64,000 nt of DNA from NCBI RefSeq assembly GCF_000764305.2, contig NW_025932734.1:62001-126000 (forward strand). Reading direction: 5' to 3'. The notes under the pieces were generated by a model. The model searched no databases, was not told the origin of the DNA, and was given only the letters and a program-made list of their open reading frames with translations. The stretch comes from Hyalella azteca (taxonomy: Eukaryota; Arthropoda; Malacostraca; Amphipoda; Hyalellidae). Positions 31,602-44,892 of this stretch are shown piece after piece. The position numbers were made by a program, and so were the translations under genes. Position 1 is the first letter of the stretch. Every line of letters starts with the position of its first letter.

Positions 31602-32530
31602 AATGATGAGGGGAACAATGGTAGAGTGAGTATGGTGAGGGGAACAATGGTAGAGTGAGTATGGTGAGTGAAACAATGTTAGAGTGAGTATGGTGAGAGG
31701 AACAACGTTAGAGTGAGTAAGGTGAGGGGAACAATGTTAGAGCGAGTATGGTGAGGGGAACAACGTTAGAGTGAGTATGGTGAGGGGAACAATGTTAGAG
31801 TGAGTATGCATGGTGAGGAGAACAACGTTAGAGTGAGTATGGTGAGGGAATGACGTTATTGTGAGTATTGTGAGGGGAACAATGCTAGAGTGAGTATGGT
31901 GAAGGTAACAATGTTAGAGTGAGTATGGCGAGGGGAGCAACGTTAGAGTGAGTATGGTGAGGGTAACAATGTTAGAGTGAATATGGTGAGGGAACAATGT
32001 TAGAGTGAATATGGTGAGGGTAATAATGTAAGAGTGAGTATGGTGAGGGGAACAGTGTTAGAGTGAGTATGGTGAGGGGAACAGTGTTAGAGTGAGTATG
32101 GTGAGGGGAACAGTGTTAGAGTGAGTATGGTGAGGGGAACAACGTTAGAGTGAGTATGGTGAGGGTAACAATGTAAGAGTGAGTATGGTGAGGGGAACAA
32201 CGTTAAAGTGAGTATGGTGAGGGGAACAACGTTAAAGTGAGTATGATGAGGGGAACAGTGTTAGAGTGAGTATGATGAGGTGAACAATGTTAGAGTGAGT
32301 TTGATGAGGGGAACAATGTTAGAGCGAGTATGGTGAGGGGAACAACGTTAGAGTGAGTATGGTGAGGGGAATGACGTTATTGTGAGTATTGTGAGGGGAA
32401 CAACGTTAGAGTGAGTATGGTGAGGGGAACAACGTTAAAGAGAGTATGACGAGGGGAACAGTGTTAGAGTGAGTATGGTGAGGAGAACAATGCTAGAGTG
32501 AGTATGGTGAGGGGAATAATGCAAGAATGA
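31602..32530. repeat. 29-bp minisatellite, ~32 copies
   Basis: Unit core GTGAGTATGGTGAGGGGAAC followed by AATGTTAGA. It is the longest array in the window. The variants AACAACGTT, AACAGTG and GGTAAC recur in blocks, which suggests segmental amplification within the array. Confidence 0.96.
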
Positions 32531-35500
32531 AGACAATGAGGGTAACATGTTATAGGGAGTATACTTTGAGAAATTTTGCATGGATTAATTTTAATACGTA
32601 CAAAATAATTCAAAAGTTATGAGTTTCAGTAATTTACTTAATGAATGGCAACAGAACCATGAATCTGTAGTACTTTACCTTCTGGTTTACCTGAAGATCT
32701 CGAAATCTTCGTTGTTGCATTCGCTCTCGACGATGTAAACATTTCAGTGTACTAATAACTTGCTTCCAAATATGTTTAAAATAAGTCATGCATTAACCTT
32801 ACTTCCCGTCGAACATTACGGTATCCAAGTTACAATTCTCCTCGAATACAAAACCGGATGGCTGAATTGAAGGCTTTATATGTAATAGGAATGTAGTTCA
32901 ATACAAAGTTGAAGCTTTCACTAAATTTTTTGTCCCCGTTCAAATATGCTCTGAATCCTTCAAAGCCCCTGTGCTCCAAATAGCCATCTGAAGTAGTAGG
33001 CGAACTTTCATACGATCTCTTATCTCAAAAACCTTATTCGGAAGAATAAATATTTTACTCGGATATCCCAGCGTACGTACTGCAACTATCACACTTGCTA
33101 TTATAATAGATGGCAATCTGGGAAGTTTGGGCGGTGTGTGGCAGTTGGAGCAGCAGCTTCAGTCCTCGAGAGTTTCAACGGCGGGAAAGTACACTCTCAC
33201 TCTAATCTAATCAGGACTAAAGACCCTATCAAATTAAGCAGGTATTGCAGACACTCATACGATGCTCCGGCATTTTGCAACCGGTGTTGCGGAGCTTGTC
33301 GGTTACAGCGACAAAAATTGAGGATAAATAGACAATAATTGTGGTTTTTGAAAGCCCATTTGGCTGTTCCTGTGCCGCAAACCTGTGAGGTTTACTTAAT
33401 TCTGATTGAATTATTTCATTAGAAGTAGCATTTAAATCAACGCAAGCATAACAAATGTATTATTTTGAATAACCAAGAAACGATTTTCCTCAAATTATAC
33501 ATTACACTGCAATGGGCATTCTTTTTCATTGGCATTCGAAATCTAATCTCAGACTACTATATTTTCATAGCAGAAACTTTGAATGTTTGTAATCAGGACA
33601 TACAGTTCAAAAGTAATAGTATCTTATCACGACACTCCGTTTGTTCACAATTGATAAAGAATTAGAAAAGTTTGATGTCTCTTCAATCTAGGCTGAAATT
33701 ATCACAAGTTTTAGCTCCTGCATTGCAACTAACCTCGTCGGCTGCTCGCTGGCTTGATTCTTAATTGAAACTTCATTTTGTTTTATTTATTGGATCAAAA
33801 TTGAATACAATCTACAACAATACGGCATTTTACCGCTGTGTTAAAGTTACTGTTTTCTGACTGTGGAGTACAACAAAAACAGCAGCGGGATAGACTCTCG
33901 CAGGGAAAGGTGGTTCGCTTCCCCCGTAGACTTGATGCAGCGCAACTAAGTGACAAAGAAACACAGGGACCGGCCACAGCTGCAGTGCAGCTTAATAGTC
34001 GTCCATTTTAGGGAACGGCTTCTATCTTGTTTTTGAGTCCATAGTAGTGAGCACAGAGGGAATACCTCTGTCCGCAACTTGAGTGTCGATTGATGGGACT
34101 TTCCCGCTAAAAACAATGGCTCTGACAACTCTCCAGCGCATGCATTCTGTGAATAGGATTTTATTGGAAGTTTTTTTTCTATGGCTTCGCATGAATGAGT
34201 GTCAAAGAAAAGAATAGATCCAAAAGAAATTGGGAGATTTTATGTGCATCATATTACTTTAATTCCGACGTCTGCTGAATTTCAAATGTCATGAATAATT
34301 TTTATGTAAATTTTATTACTGTGAACTTTTAATTTTTTTGCATAAAATGTAACGAACGTTGAAAAGGCAATTACAATGGAAAAATGTCACACAATAGACG
34401 TATTATTACAAGGGAACGATGAGGTGCAGGACGGGAGCCAACTCTTTACTATTGTAGTTACGTTGATACGCATTAGGTGCGCAGACGAGTTGTTTTTTCA
34501 TTTCAGAGATTTAAAAAAAATTCAATTAAACCGCAATAATCATCACAAGGAACTACTCAACAGTTTCACAACCATGGTGTTTCATGATTTAGGTCTTCAA
34601 ATTATAGTGCCTAAAATTAAAAAAAACATGGCTGCTCAAAACTGAAAGCGTTTAAATTGACAATTGACGATTGCGAATTATTTAACACAACAGATCATAA
34701 TAATTTGGTGGTATTTAAATTCTGAAATATATTATATTTCCCCAATCCCCATTTTATCCAAGCTGTTGAATATATAAATTTTAGGTTAGCTTTAATTTGA
34801 ATATATACATATTTCTGCAATACCATTCAGTAACATTTTCAAACTTATATTAATTTAATGTCATCAACTTCCTTCATACTTAGATGCACTATCTCTTCGT
34901 CGTTTTCTCCATTTCAGGCTGCGTCCATCCTAAAATTGCTATCTAATCTAGAGAAATCGAGCATTCTACGCTGCAGCTGACAACTGCAGTAAAGTTCGTG
35001 GGGTTTCCGTCATGAAAATTAGCGCCAGTCTTCACACTCCCACCATTAGTAACGGTCAACTTTCTATTTACTCTATTCTCACGAAATTTACAGCTTTTAA
35101 TCATCGTTTCCTATTTATTCAGCATAATACGACGAGCCTCATGCTTATCCGTAAATATATTCATACCGCAAGACACGCAAAAAACCTGGTCCAACGTCCA
35201 TTTAATTGTGGTGATCCTTCGACCGAGGTGGCCTTTACCTTTATACCAGACGCCCTGAAGGTGCTTAGTCACAGCTAAGCCCTTCCTCCCGTCATCCTTC
35301 GACCTGATCAGACGTGGACCGCTGCACTGTTCCGATCACCCGGACAACACGTGTATTTCGGACAGAGTGCACTGGTTGGTGGAATGGCGACATAGGCACA
35401 GTTTTTTACGTATTTACAAACTCTGGTAAATTTTGCCTGTAAAACTATCCTCTCAAGCTGTTCCAAAGTAAATTAACAAGATAACAGCTTTGAGTACAAA

Positions 35501-38500
35501 AAATTTGCAGATTCAATTACTCAATTAGGGTGCTTTTGCAGAAGATTTCTGTAGTGAAGATCCACCAGAATATGCTAATATATAATTCAGTCATAAGCAA
35601 CTTCACTTTAGCAAATAATAAGCCAATTTTTGCACGCCAAAATAAATATTTGTTTGTATTTCGCTTACTTCCATCTATCGCGATAATCAGGTTCTACAAG
35701 TGAACGCTTATAATTCTTTGCTGGGAACATTGTGGGAATCGAACCTATCCTTTCCTTCAGTGGCATGGGCTTCTACCGTGGTGTGAGATTCGTTGGAGAA
35801 GCCTGGGTCATAATTATCTTTATTGCGATGCACTATTGCATTCATTGTTTAATAAACCGACCATCGACTTGCCCAATTTGCTCTTAACTATTACAGAGCT
35901 AGTCCGCGCGCTCTTAACAGTACGGTTATGACAACCAACAAATCCACGAAACTGTGGCGGAGGAAATGATTCAGTAATGACCATCAGATGCATAAGATAT
36001 GTAAAACTTCAATGAAATAAAAGTTCTAATTCCAACTAACTTGTCTTTTATTCGAGTTCCAGAACGTAGTAAGTCAACTACCGCTGTCAATTGAGGCATC
36101 GCAACCAAATCAGGCACCGCAGTTACGCGAGATACAGCGATTATCCAAGTACCGTAATTAGTTGACGTGACATTTATATGATTATCTGCGGCTAAGAAAG
36201 GAACCCCCAGTCATTTGCAGTTCGTCAGCGACGTGAAGCGCAATGGTCATTTGAAATACTCAAATTATAGGAGGTCCCTCAGCTGTTTAAATTACTACGT
36301 ACAATCACGTAGAGGATCACATTCATTTCAAATGTGACAGTGAAATGAGGTCAAGACGAGGTTATCTGAGGTCACTGGTCACGTGATCTGTTCAGTGATT
36401 GGTTGGCACAGCTAGCCAATCTAAGCGATTGCCCTGACGAAGTTCGTTCGTCTCTTGCGTCTTCCCTTTTCTCATTTGTGTCAAAATTGTCGATTTCGTG
36501 TCAATTTTTCGAGGTCGGTCCATAAGCTGCAATATTCGGCTGGAAAACGATTTCCCAAGATGAGATGTAATAAAAGACAAAATTCTGACCGGGATCCATG
36601 TCGATGGTGCGGATCATGTCGACGATTGCTGCTCCTAGAGATCCCAGAGCTTGATGGCAGCTCCAAATATGAAGTATTTTCTAGGTTACATGGGTCACAT
36701 TTTTTCTGAAGTCAACTTATGAATTTTTAAAACATTAAAATTTTAGTATGGATTACGTTAAACATTTTTCAGTCGACTTGATTGATGGGAGATAAGAATT
36801 GTTCATTATAAGGACAAAAAATCTTGTTTATAATTTTGGGGTAATAATTAAATCTGAAACATAGTACATTTTGTCGTGATATTGCGAGCATTTCATCGAA
36901 GGAAAAAACTTACTTTCACTCACTTTTCTGAGGGAATTAAAACCTGGACCGCACGAAAAGAAAACATGCAGCAGGGTCAGTGTCTCACTCCATAACCTTG
37001 CCCTGTATTCACCAAGAAATGAACCTAAGCCATGAACCCGCTGCACGGGCCCCAATCTGAAAACAATTGTTATATTTTATTCATCAGATTGCGTTAGCTT
37101 CATAAGAATCCTATGCGTAGTACATGAAGATTTGCATCCAAGTTGTACATTCAGAGCACACGTTAAACTTGTGCCGCAAGCTACGCGTCACCATCGTCTG
37201 GTGTTGCGAGGCGTCAATCATTTTTCGCTCGCCGAAGTTCGAGAAAAAGAAGGTAAAAGTTCGAGCATTTCTCGCCCTATTTCGACGCGCTGCGCTCGCA
37301 TCTTTAGCATCCATCTCCCCGATGGTGGAAGCTGCCAAGCATTCAACTCTCTTATGAAGTTCACTTCTGCTTAAACTTATTCAAGATCAGGGATATATTC
37401 AATCAGGTAATCTCCATTCCTCTTTGCTTGTTTAGTTGTTTTGCAGCAATCGATTAGTTAAAAAATAATATTGGTCGATTAAGCGTGTAATAAATAGTTG
37501 TTTTATAATTAGCCGTAAACGCTAAGTGCGTGGAGAAATTCATTCTGTTCCAAACATTTTATACGATTTGAAATTTAAATTTATAATGAAAATCTTCTAA
37601 ATGAGCTTCTGCATTCAATGCGGAACTTTTCTATACGTATTTCTTGTGCGTCATGTCTTTCTATTAAGGTGACCTAGACGGAAAAATATTGCGTATTTTT
37701 CGCTCTAAAAATGCATAGAAAATGTATTTTACCACTTCAATTCATTGCTACTACTTGTTCTCACGAATTAACAGTCTATACATGAAAATACATTGCTGGC
37801 ATTGGGACTTTAAATTTTTCGTGTTTTCTTTCCATTTGTGTGATGTTGATTGTATTGTTCTTTTCTAAATGGTTTTACTTAATTATTTCGAGGCTTTCAT
37901 TTTCATTTTTGCTTCTGTTCCGAGCTAGCCGTTCATGTCGTACGCTCTTTCAGGCAGCAAACTCGTATGGAGTAAAGAAGATGGACGGGGGTCTTCACTT
38001 TACTCGTAAACGTTTAAGCTGAAAACAAATTACCTATGAGACAATAATACAAAACAACTATGGAAATTACCTATGAAACACTAATACAAAACATCTATAC
38101 ACAAGAACCAGAAACAACATTAACACGCTTTTACAATGAACACAATTATGGAGAAAACAATAAGTGGAAAGATTTTTAGTTACTATAGGTTACTTAGACT
38201 TACATAGTTCGTATAGGAGTACCGGGTAGTAAGTACCAGGTCACAAGTATACTTACTTGGTTAAGAAACGGCGCAGCACCGACGAAGGTATTAGCGCCCG
38301 GTCACAAGGATGAATAACGTACGGCCTAACAGGTTCAACAACAGATTGCGTTGGTACTTATTCTTTGTATGGACAGAGACAGAGAGACGGGCGTATGAAT
38401 GACGCCACAGCTTCGATTAAGAGGTTGTATGCATTTTAATTCTTAAGCGTCTGGATTTAAAAACTAATTTTGTATAACTAAATTCAGTATATTGTGAAGG

Positions 38501-40317
38501 TCGCTGTAACATTTTTTTAACCTGGATAATTCCAGATTGGCCATTAAATTCCCAAGTGAAATTTTTGCAGCGAACTCGGAAACCTTCCCAACCAGCGTTA
38601 CGACTGCGCAGATCTGCGTTGAACTTGACGTCAAATTTTTATTATTTTCAGAAAATATTATATATTAATAATGTATAATATTAATATTATTTAAAATAAT
38701 AATTATTTAAATAATTAAAACAATTATTTAATTTCTTTTAATTTAATTAATAAAAAAATTAATTTATTTAAATTAGTTTAATTAAAATAACTAAGTGTCG
38801 GGACAGCTAAGGGAGAGAAGTGGTTCTCAAATATTTTCAGTAATTTGAACATACCTTTAGTAATAACATGGCACTGCTTGGGGTGATAGTAGGAGATGTG
38901 AGTCAACCGAGGCTGACTTTCCATTGCGATAATAATTGACTGGAGGATAGTCTCAAGCCAAGCGTTGAAATATTAACCATAATTTTATGAAACTAATGGA
39001 TATACTAACAAGGGTGTTCTACTTCCATGCGTGTTTCCGAGGTCTTGTTAATAGATTTCATGAAACTGAATTTGATGACATTGACCATAGTTTCAATCAA
39101 AGAGTTTATTTTCAATTATTTAGGCCGATTTATCTTTCTGTAACTTTAGCCCCTGAATGTACCTCAGTAAACATTCACGGTTTTATCCCTTATTATGGCG
39201 AGGTTGTTTTATTTGTTCATACAATTCAGAGTTAGGTATATAATTGTTAAAAAGTAAGCGTTTGAAGCATAGTCTTTCCATCCGTTATTTTAGAGTAACA
39301 TGTAAGCCAGTTGATTCAATGATAGGTTCCAAAAATTTTCTCCCAGAATTTTTTTTCTCCATAATTTCTGACTTTCAACGTAGTCGCGAGCACGCGCCGA
39401 CGATCGTGAACGTTAATCAGCGGAGGGCGTGCGGCAATTATGAGTCATATTGACGCAGTTTCCGACTGCAAACGACCGCCAGGTTCTTTAATGGGCCACT
39501 GACGGGCCGTTAAGCGCTCGACTCGTCGGTCTCTGCACTGGCGCTGCCCCAACTGAGATGTGCAGCGAGCTGGTGTGACGCAAGCGAGTGAAAACCCAAA
39601 CGTCATTCTTGTAGTGGGTGTTAGGGTCTCTGCAGTTGCTAGAGGTTGAGGTGGGTGTAGTGGTACCTGCAGCTGGTAGAGGATAGGCATCGGGTCACTA
39701 TCCCTCTGTTGAGGTTGAGATTGCGCACTATCAGAGCCACAACCCCGAACAAGTAATTAACGTATGATATATATTAGGGCAAAATGCGTCTCGACCTGCA
39801 TTTGTACATCTCGACCTGCAGTTGCGTCGAAATATCATGAATACTTTTGAATGACTAATGCATGGATAATCCTAACCATACCTACAGCATCAGAGAATAT
39901 TTGCCGTCTGCATGATAAAACTCTTCACACACACACAAAAAAAAGAGTTACATTTTGCCTGTAATACCACTGAAATAAACTAATTATCGCACATGCTGCT
40001 GAGGGGCATTAATCGCCTCATCGCGCTAATTATGCCAGCATAAAATGAAGGAAGTTGCTATGTGTACATTTCACGTATGATAACGCGTGAATGTCACCAT
40101 CGACCGATGTGCTTGCCCATCCGAAAAATGAGAGACAATGAAGGCAAAAAAGACCGCCCGACTGACAGTGATTCATTGTAAATTTGGCCTTAAGTTTATT
40201 CTGGGTTGAAAGTCAGTATTAGATAGTGAAGATCTATTAAGGGATATACCATCATTATCTCATCGTCATGATTAGAGAGAGTAATATACAATGTATAATA
40301 TAGCGGTTTCAGTGTTT
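32531..40317. other. long spacer, no gene recognised
   Basis: Only short frames without domains. It contains the A+T block at 38640-38795. A single tRNA-like B-box (35737-35750, minus) lacks an A box. Confidence 0.5.
38640..38795. other. extreme A+T block
   Basis: Almost entirely A and T, with many ATTAATAT and TTAAATAATTA palindromes. Consistent with decayed simple sequence. No gene. Confidence 0.8.
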
Positions 40318-40348
40318 ATTAGGCCGTAGGCCTGTCGCCGATTCTTAA
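40318..40348. repeat. relic matching the arm of the 8753-9331 foldback element
   Basis: AGGCCTGTCGCCGATTCTT is shared with the inverted arm near 8786-8814, with a short internal deletion. It abuts SINE-like copy 2. Confidence 0.55.
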
Positions 40349-40530
40349 CATCGCAGAACATCCACAGCTTATTGCGGGCTTGAACTCGCAACTCACTGCT
40401 TCAAATTTTCTTTGCATAACCGCCCGCGGCCTCCACGCCGATCCCGCACCAGAAACAGGCACACAGAGCTGGGATCAAACCCGCGCCTCTCTGCTCCAAT
40501 CTTGGTACTCTGAACTTGAACCACATTCAA
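40349..40530 (-). mobile_element. tRNA-derived SINE-like element, copy 2 (5' part diverged)
   Basis: It shares the tail and B-box region with 25145-25345. On the minus strand the B box reads GCGGGTTTGATCCCAGC. Similarity is lost past CTCTGAACTTG. A possible displaced A-box region with GGTTGCC lies near 40600. Confidence 0.58.
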
Positions 40531-41902
40531 CTTTAATACGAGTATCAAAGATTTATTAATTAACTTCTCCTGTTGTATTCTCTCGTGATACACGAATTTG
40601 GAGGGCAACCTCAACGAATCCGAATTTTCCTGCAGCAAGTTTTCCGGATAATAAACCAACATGATAAAAAAAATTTCAAACTTAAATTTCACTAAAATTC
40701 ATTCCCCGCTTCCCAATTGAAATCAAGACCATCACTCTCCCAGATTGCTTTCTCGTCCAATCGCGCGCGCAGCATCTCACTTGCAGAAGATTTCCCAATC
40801 GACAAGTTCAGGTTTTGCGGAATCTCAGAATCTCTCGCCACATCCAAGTCTAGATAGCATAATTTCACGCCTTGCATCAAATTAATTTCTTCGTGAAGAT
40901 ATTTTCTAGAATTCATGTGTTGCTACACAGACAGATCGCTGTTTTAGGCCAGCCTATGTAATGGAACACATCACACGGCATGAGGCAATGCCCGTGCATG
41001 CAATTGAAGGAAGGAGTTCGTTTACAGTAACTTATACGAATAGTGAATTATTGAAGCTGGACAATGAATACTGAAATATTGTAATGGAACACTTATCACT
41101 TATTTACGGTTCATTGCTTTTGGTTCGCGACCGATCTCACAGACTGAGTGAGTGAATTTTTAGTGAAGTGATCATTAGTGCAGCGATAAGTAATCACTTG
41201 GTCAAAAAATGGAGTCGAAATTTTCAGCAAAAACATGTCATCCAAATATAATCTTAGCTTCTTGAGTCTCAAAATTCAAGATAGAAATTCATGAACTCCA
41301 CACCCTTCCTGATGTGTGTCCTGATTTTGTTAAATATAAATAAGATCACACAAAAATTTATCTCAAACAGATTAAATAGATAACAAAAATTATATTAAAT
41401 TAAGATTAATTAAACTCAAAATGTAATCCAAATGAAAGAATAATACTATTACAATGGCCAATCCATTCAAAGATTCTCATACTAATAAAGTTATTTTAGG
41501 TTCACTTTAATATTAATAAACTAGAAAATTATTATAATACTCGAATGTATATTATTCAGATATATAAATTTGATTCCTCAATTCAATATGAGAACTGAAA
41601 AAATAAATAGTTGTTTTTCAGATGAAGATAATCTTGTACTGTTGAGCAAACGACACTACGAGAATGAAACAGCACGATCTGATACAGTAATTTTACATCC
41701 TACTTAGAAAAAAAGCGTTTAATTAAATACTACATGCATATTCTTATTTGATTAAGCTTTAAGTTTATTATTTCGGAGAATCCCTTTAGAGTTGGGATCA
41801 AAGTGTCCCTGAATGTGTTCACTGATCAAGGTTACGGCCATACAACACATTTTCTTTATATAGACATGCTCGGTCTGTGCTAGCCCAGAGACCAAAACGG
41901 TT

Positions 41903-42209
41903 GCGCCGTTATGGCATGATGCGTGAGTTGCGCCGTTGCAGAATGAAGTTTATGCTGCGCCGTTGCGGAGTGATGCTTGTGTTGCCATTGTGCGGAATAA
42001 TGCTGTGCTGCGACGTTGCGGAATAAGTGTGCTGCGCCAATACGGAATGATGCGTGTGCTGCACAGTTACAAAATGCTGTGTGTGCGGTGACGTTGCGGA
42101 ATGAAGCTTGTGTTGCATGCACCGTTGTGGAATAATGCTGTGCTACAACGTTGCGGAATGATGCATATGCTGCACAGCTATAAAATGCTGCGCGTGCTGC
42201 GTTGTCACG
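41903..42209. repeat. ~31-bp degenerate minisatellite
   Basis: The unit is related to GCGCCGTTGCGGAATGATGC followed by TGTGCT. About ten copies, some shortened. A 125-codon minus-strand frame is read-through. Confidence 0.85.
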
Positions 42210-42817
42210 AGCCGCTGCCTCTGCACAAGCAGAAGGCAGCACCTGCAGTGAGCTCATGACTCTTGGGGGAGTCGCAGGGAGCGCCTAACAGGAGATGTTG
42301 GTCGGACTGCCCACCAGCGGCAGTCTCACCCAGACCGTGAATTTTTACATACGCTATGTTGTCGTCGGTGGAACGAGAGAAAATGTTCTGGTATGATGGA
42401 TGGTGTTTTGTGCCGGCAATCATGCCACTGCTGTATTCATAAGAACGATCGTTTTTTTAAGATGCACATTTTCTATCGTTTAAATTTTAATTGCTTTATG
42501 TCCTGCAGAGGATAGTTGAAGAGAACCAAATCAGCGTAAAAAAGATGGTCATGCTTCCTTATCGTTTTTCCCCTCCGATAGCGGTGAAAGTTCATTTATC
42601 ACAAGATATACAGAGTGTGTAATAAAAAATCTCCTGGTTCGTCGTAATAGACGAATACCTGGCCGAAAATAACTGTAAACAAAATAAACAAACTTTAATG
42701 CTTGAGGCTAAGGTTCAGTTATTATTATAGCAATGAAAGATTTCAATGATAGCAAATATTCGGACAAGTGATGCAATAACACATCACACACCTCAAAAGA
42801 GGTACGTAGCAAATTTA

Positions 42818-42847
42818 CAGGGTCCGCCATATTTATGGCAACGGATG
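42818..42847. repeat. maT-like element left terminal inverted repeat
   Basis: About 30 bp, paired with 44077-44106 with three visible mismatches. It contains an internal near-palindrome, GCCATATTTATGGC. Confidence 0.9.
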
Positions 42848-42970
42848 CTTGCTATATAAAAATAAATTGGTTTCTGGGAGACCTTTCTTTTGTAATGAAG
42901 CTTAATATCATCTATTAAATCGTCTATGTTATATTGCAGAAGTCTAAGGTGTCTAAATTTACTATTACTT

Positions 42971-43982
42971 ATGGCAGTAGATAGAAATGCAATTGTAACC
43001 CTTCATGAAAAGGGCGAGAGTAATTCAGTCATTGCAAAAAAAGCTCCAAATTCGTCGTGAAACTGTGTGGAAGGTGGTAAAAATTTTCAAGGAAACTGGC
43101 TAAACATGCAATCGACCTGGTCAAGGAAGGAAACGAAGTGTCCGAACAAAACAATTGGTCAAAAACACGAGGGAGAAGTTGAGGAGAAACCCTCGTCGGT
43201 CAGCTGCAAAATTGGCTGCAGAAGCAGGAGTCAGTCAGACATTAATGCGTAGAGTCATCAAAGATGACCTCAAAACCTCCCCTTACAAGATGCAAACAAG
43301 GAATGAACTAACAGACCGTCACGAACGAATGAGGCTCGAAAGATGCTAGCACATTCTGGATCTCATTGAGGATGGCACGCTGCCCAACTTGGTGTTCAGT
43401 GACGAGAAAAAATTTGACATTGAACAAAGCGTTTGCCGTCAAAACGACAGAGTTTGGAGTCAGGATGGATTTGCGGCAACCAGACCAGCAACACGACGTC
43501 AAAATCCCATGTCCGTGATGGTTTGGGCCGCGGTAACCGCCACTGGGAGGACCCCACTCGTTTTTATCCCCTCAGGAGTGAAATTGAACAGTCAGCGATG
43601 CATTTCGGACATTTTGGAAGCTGTGTTGTTACCTTGGGCCCGTAAACACTTCAACGGCTCACCATGGAGTTTTCAACAAGACTCTGCCCCATCACATGGC
43701 TCAAACATGACCCAAAACTGGATTCAGGGTCATATCCCAGCGTTCATTAGCAGAAATGAATGGCCCTCAAGAAGCCCTGATTTGAATCCTCTCGACTTTT
43801 CTGTGTGGGCTATTATAGTGAGTAGGGTCTGCAGAACACCTCATGATTCTTTGGATAGTTTGAAGTCTAAATTGACACGAGAATGGGACTTGATCCCTCA
43901 AAAAATGCTGCGTGTCTCATGTGAAGCTTTCCCGCGTAGATTGGAGGCCGTCATTAAAAATAAGGGTGGTCATATTGAATAA
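42971..43982 (+). pseudogene. DD37D mariner transposase, inactivated
   Basis: This is the transposase of the maT-like element, which cuts and rejoins DNA at TA sites. It starts at ATG 42971 (MAVDRNAIVTLHEKGESNSV). The frame then shifts at a run of seven A at 43036-43042. It continues in the next frame through the helix-turn-helix region and GRKRSVRTKQ, with stop codons in that frame at 43101-43103 (TAA) and 43347-43349 (TAG). The catalytic part is open from about 43350. It has VFSDEKKFD (first Asp), WSFQQDSAPSHGS (second Asp), and WPSRSPDLNPLDFSVW (third Asp), with 37 residues between the second and third. It ends in TAA at 43980-43982. One frameshift plus two stops makes it non-functional, but all catalytic residues remain. 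Confidence 0.92.
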
Positions 43983-44076
43983 ATATGTCTGAGAAGTGTT
44001 TAGGTAATTCTTGGCTACTAGCTCATCCAATAAATAAATAATGCACCTGTTTGTTTCATTGAGAAATAACAAAAAA

Positions 44077-44106
44077 CATGCGTTGCCATAAATATGGCGA
44101 ACCCAG
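44077..44106. repeat. maT-like element right terminal inverted repeat
   Basis: Partner of 42818-42847, followed by the TA at 44107-44108. Confidence 0.9.
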
Positions 44107-44867
44107 TATAGTCACGACCTCATGACTGAAAGGTGGTTGAGCGTCCCCACAAGACTTACAGTTAGTGTAAGTGAACTAAGGTGCTACTGCTTTAATCTTA
44201 TGCAAATAATTAAGCAAAAAATTATTTTTATCAACCTAAGACTGTATTTCACAGTAACACGATCAGTTTATTTCAACCTATCAAACCCACCTTAAAATCT
44301 TTTCCAACTAAGCGGTAGATTCCAAGGCAAATAATAAATTAATAAATTAAGTTTGAAAAAGAACTCGGTTCTTCTTATTAAGGCAGGAATATTTATCAAG
44401 GTATTTAATGAAAGTTAATAAGCCAATGGCCAAAGTGGTTACACCACAGCAAAAGGCGAAGCCCAAGTTTAACTCATAGTCAGCATCCTAAGCAAAGAAA
44501 GTGGGAACGTGCAAATATAAAATAAACAAAACGAAAACCAAGTGGATCACTGAAACTAAAAAGTAGAATATTAGAAGGTTCGGCGGTAAACAAAGAGGCT
44601 GCCGAAGCACGTCCAAGGAAAGTAGCTGGGTTCACCGTTAGGTTCCAATGCCAACAACTCTATCCACAAACCAATACCTATTAATAGGTATGTAGAAAAA
44701 GAACTTCTATAATTTAGAGAGAAAAAATCGGGAAATTTCCAGCAAAGAATTAATGCATTACGGAATTACATTTCAACATAAATTTAAACCTAAATAGGAA
44801 ATGCGAATATGATCTTTTATCTAACCCAGAGATGTCACCACCTTTTTCTAAATTCCGAGGAAAGTCT

Positions 44868-44892
44868 ACAAAAAAAAAAAAAAAAAAAAAAA
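44868..44892. repeat. poly-A tract
   Basis: About 24 consecutive A residues. No retroelement body was recognised upstream. Confidence 0.85.

Larger units (their letters stand above)
42818..44106 (+). mobile_element. Tc1/mariner element, DD37D (maT-like), complete ends
   Basis: The element is 1289 bp. Terminal inverted repeats begin CAGGGTCCGCC on the left and CTGGGTTCGCC on the right (read inward). Both continue CATATTTATGGCAACG and are flanked by TA duplications (42816-42817 and 44107-44108). The internal transposase has the D, D and D spacing of 37 residues. Size, TA target and ends fit the superfamily. Confidence 0.94.

Noticed and set aside
34376..34645. 89-codon frame starting ATG
   Set aside because: No domain, low-complexity Asn/Lys tail, and AT-rich composition like the spacer.
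35737..35750. Perfect tRNA-type B box on the minus strand
   Set aside because: No A box or foldable tRNA upstream. It may be a SINE scrap but is not supported.
41880..42257. 125-codon minus-strand frame
   Set aside because: Composed of the degenerate 31-bp minisatellite.
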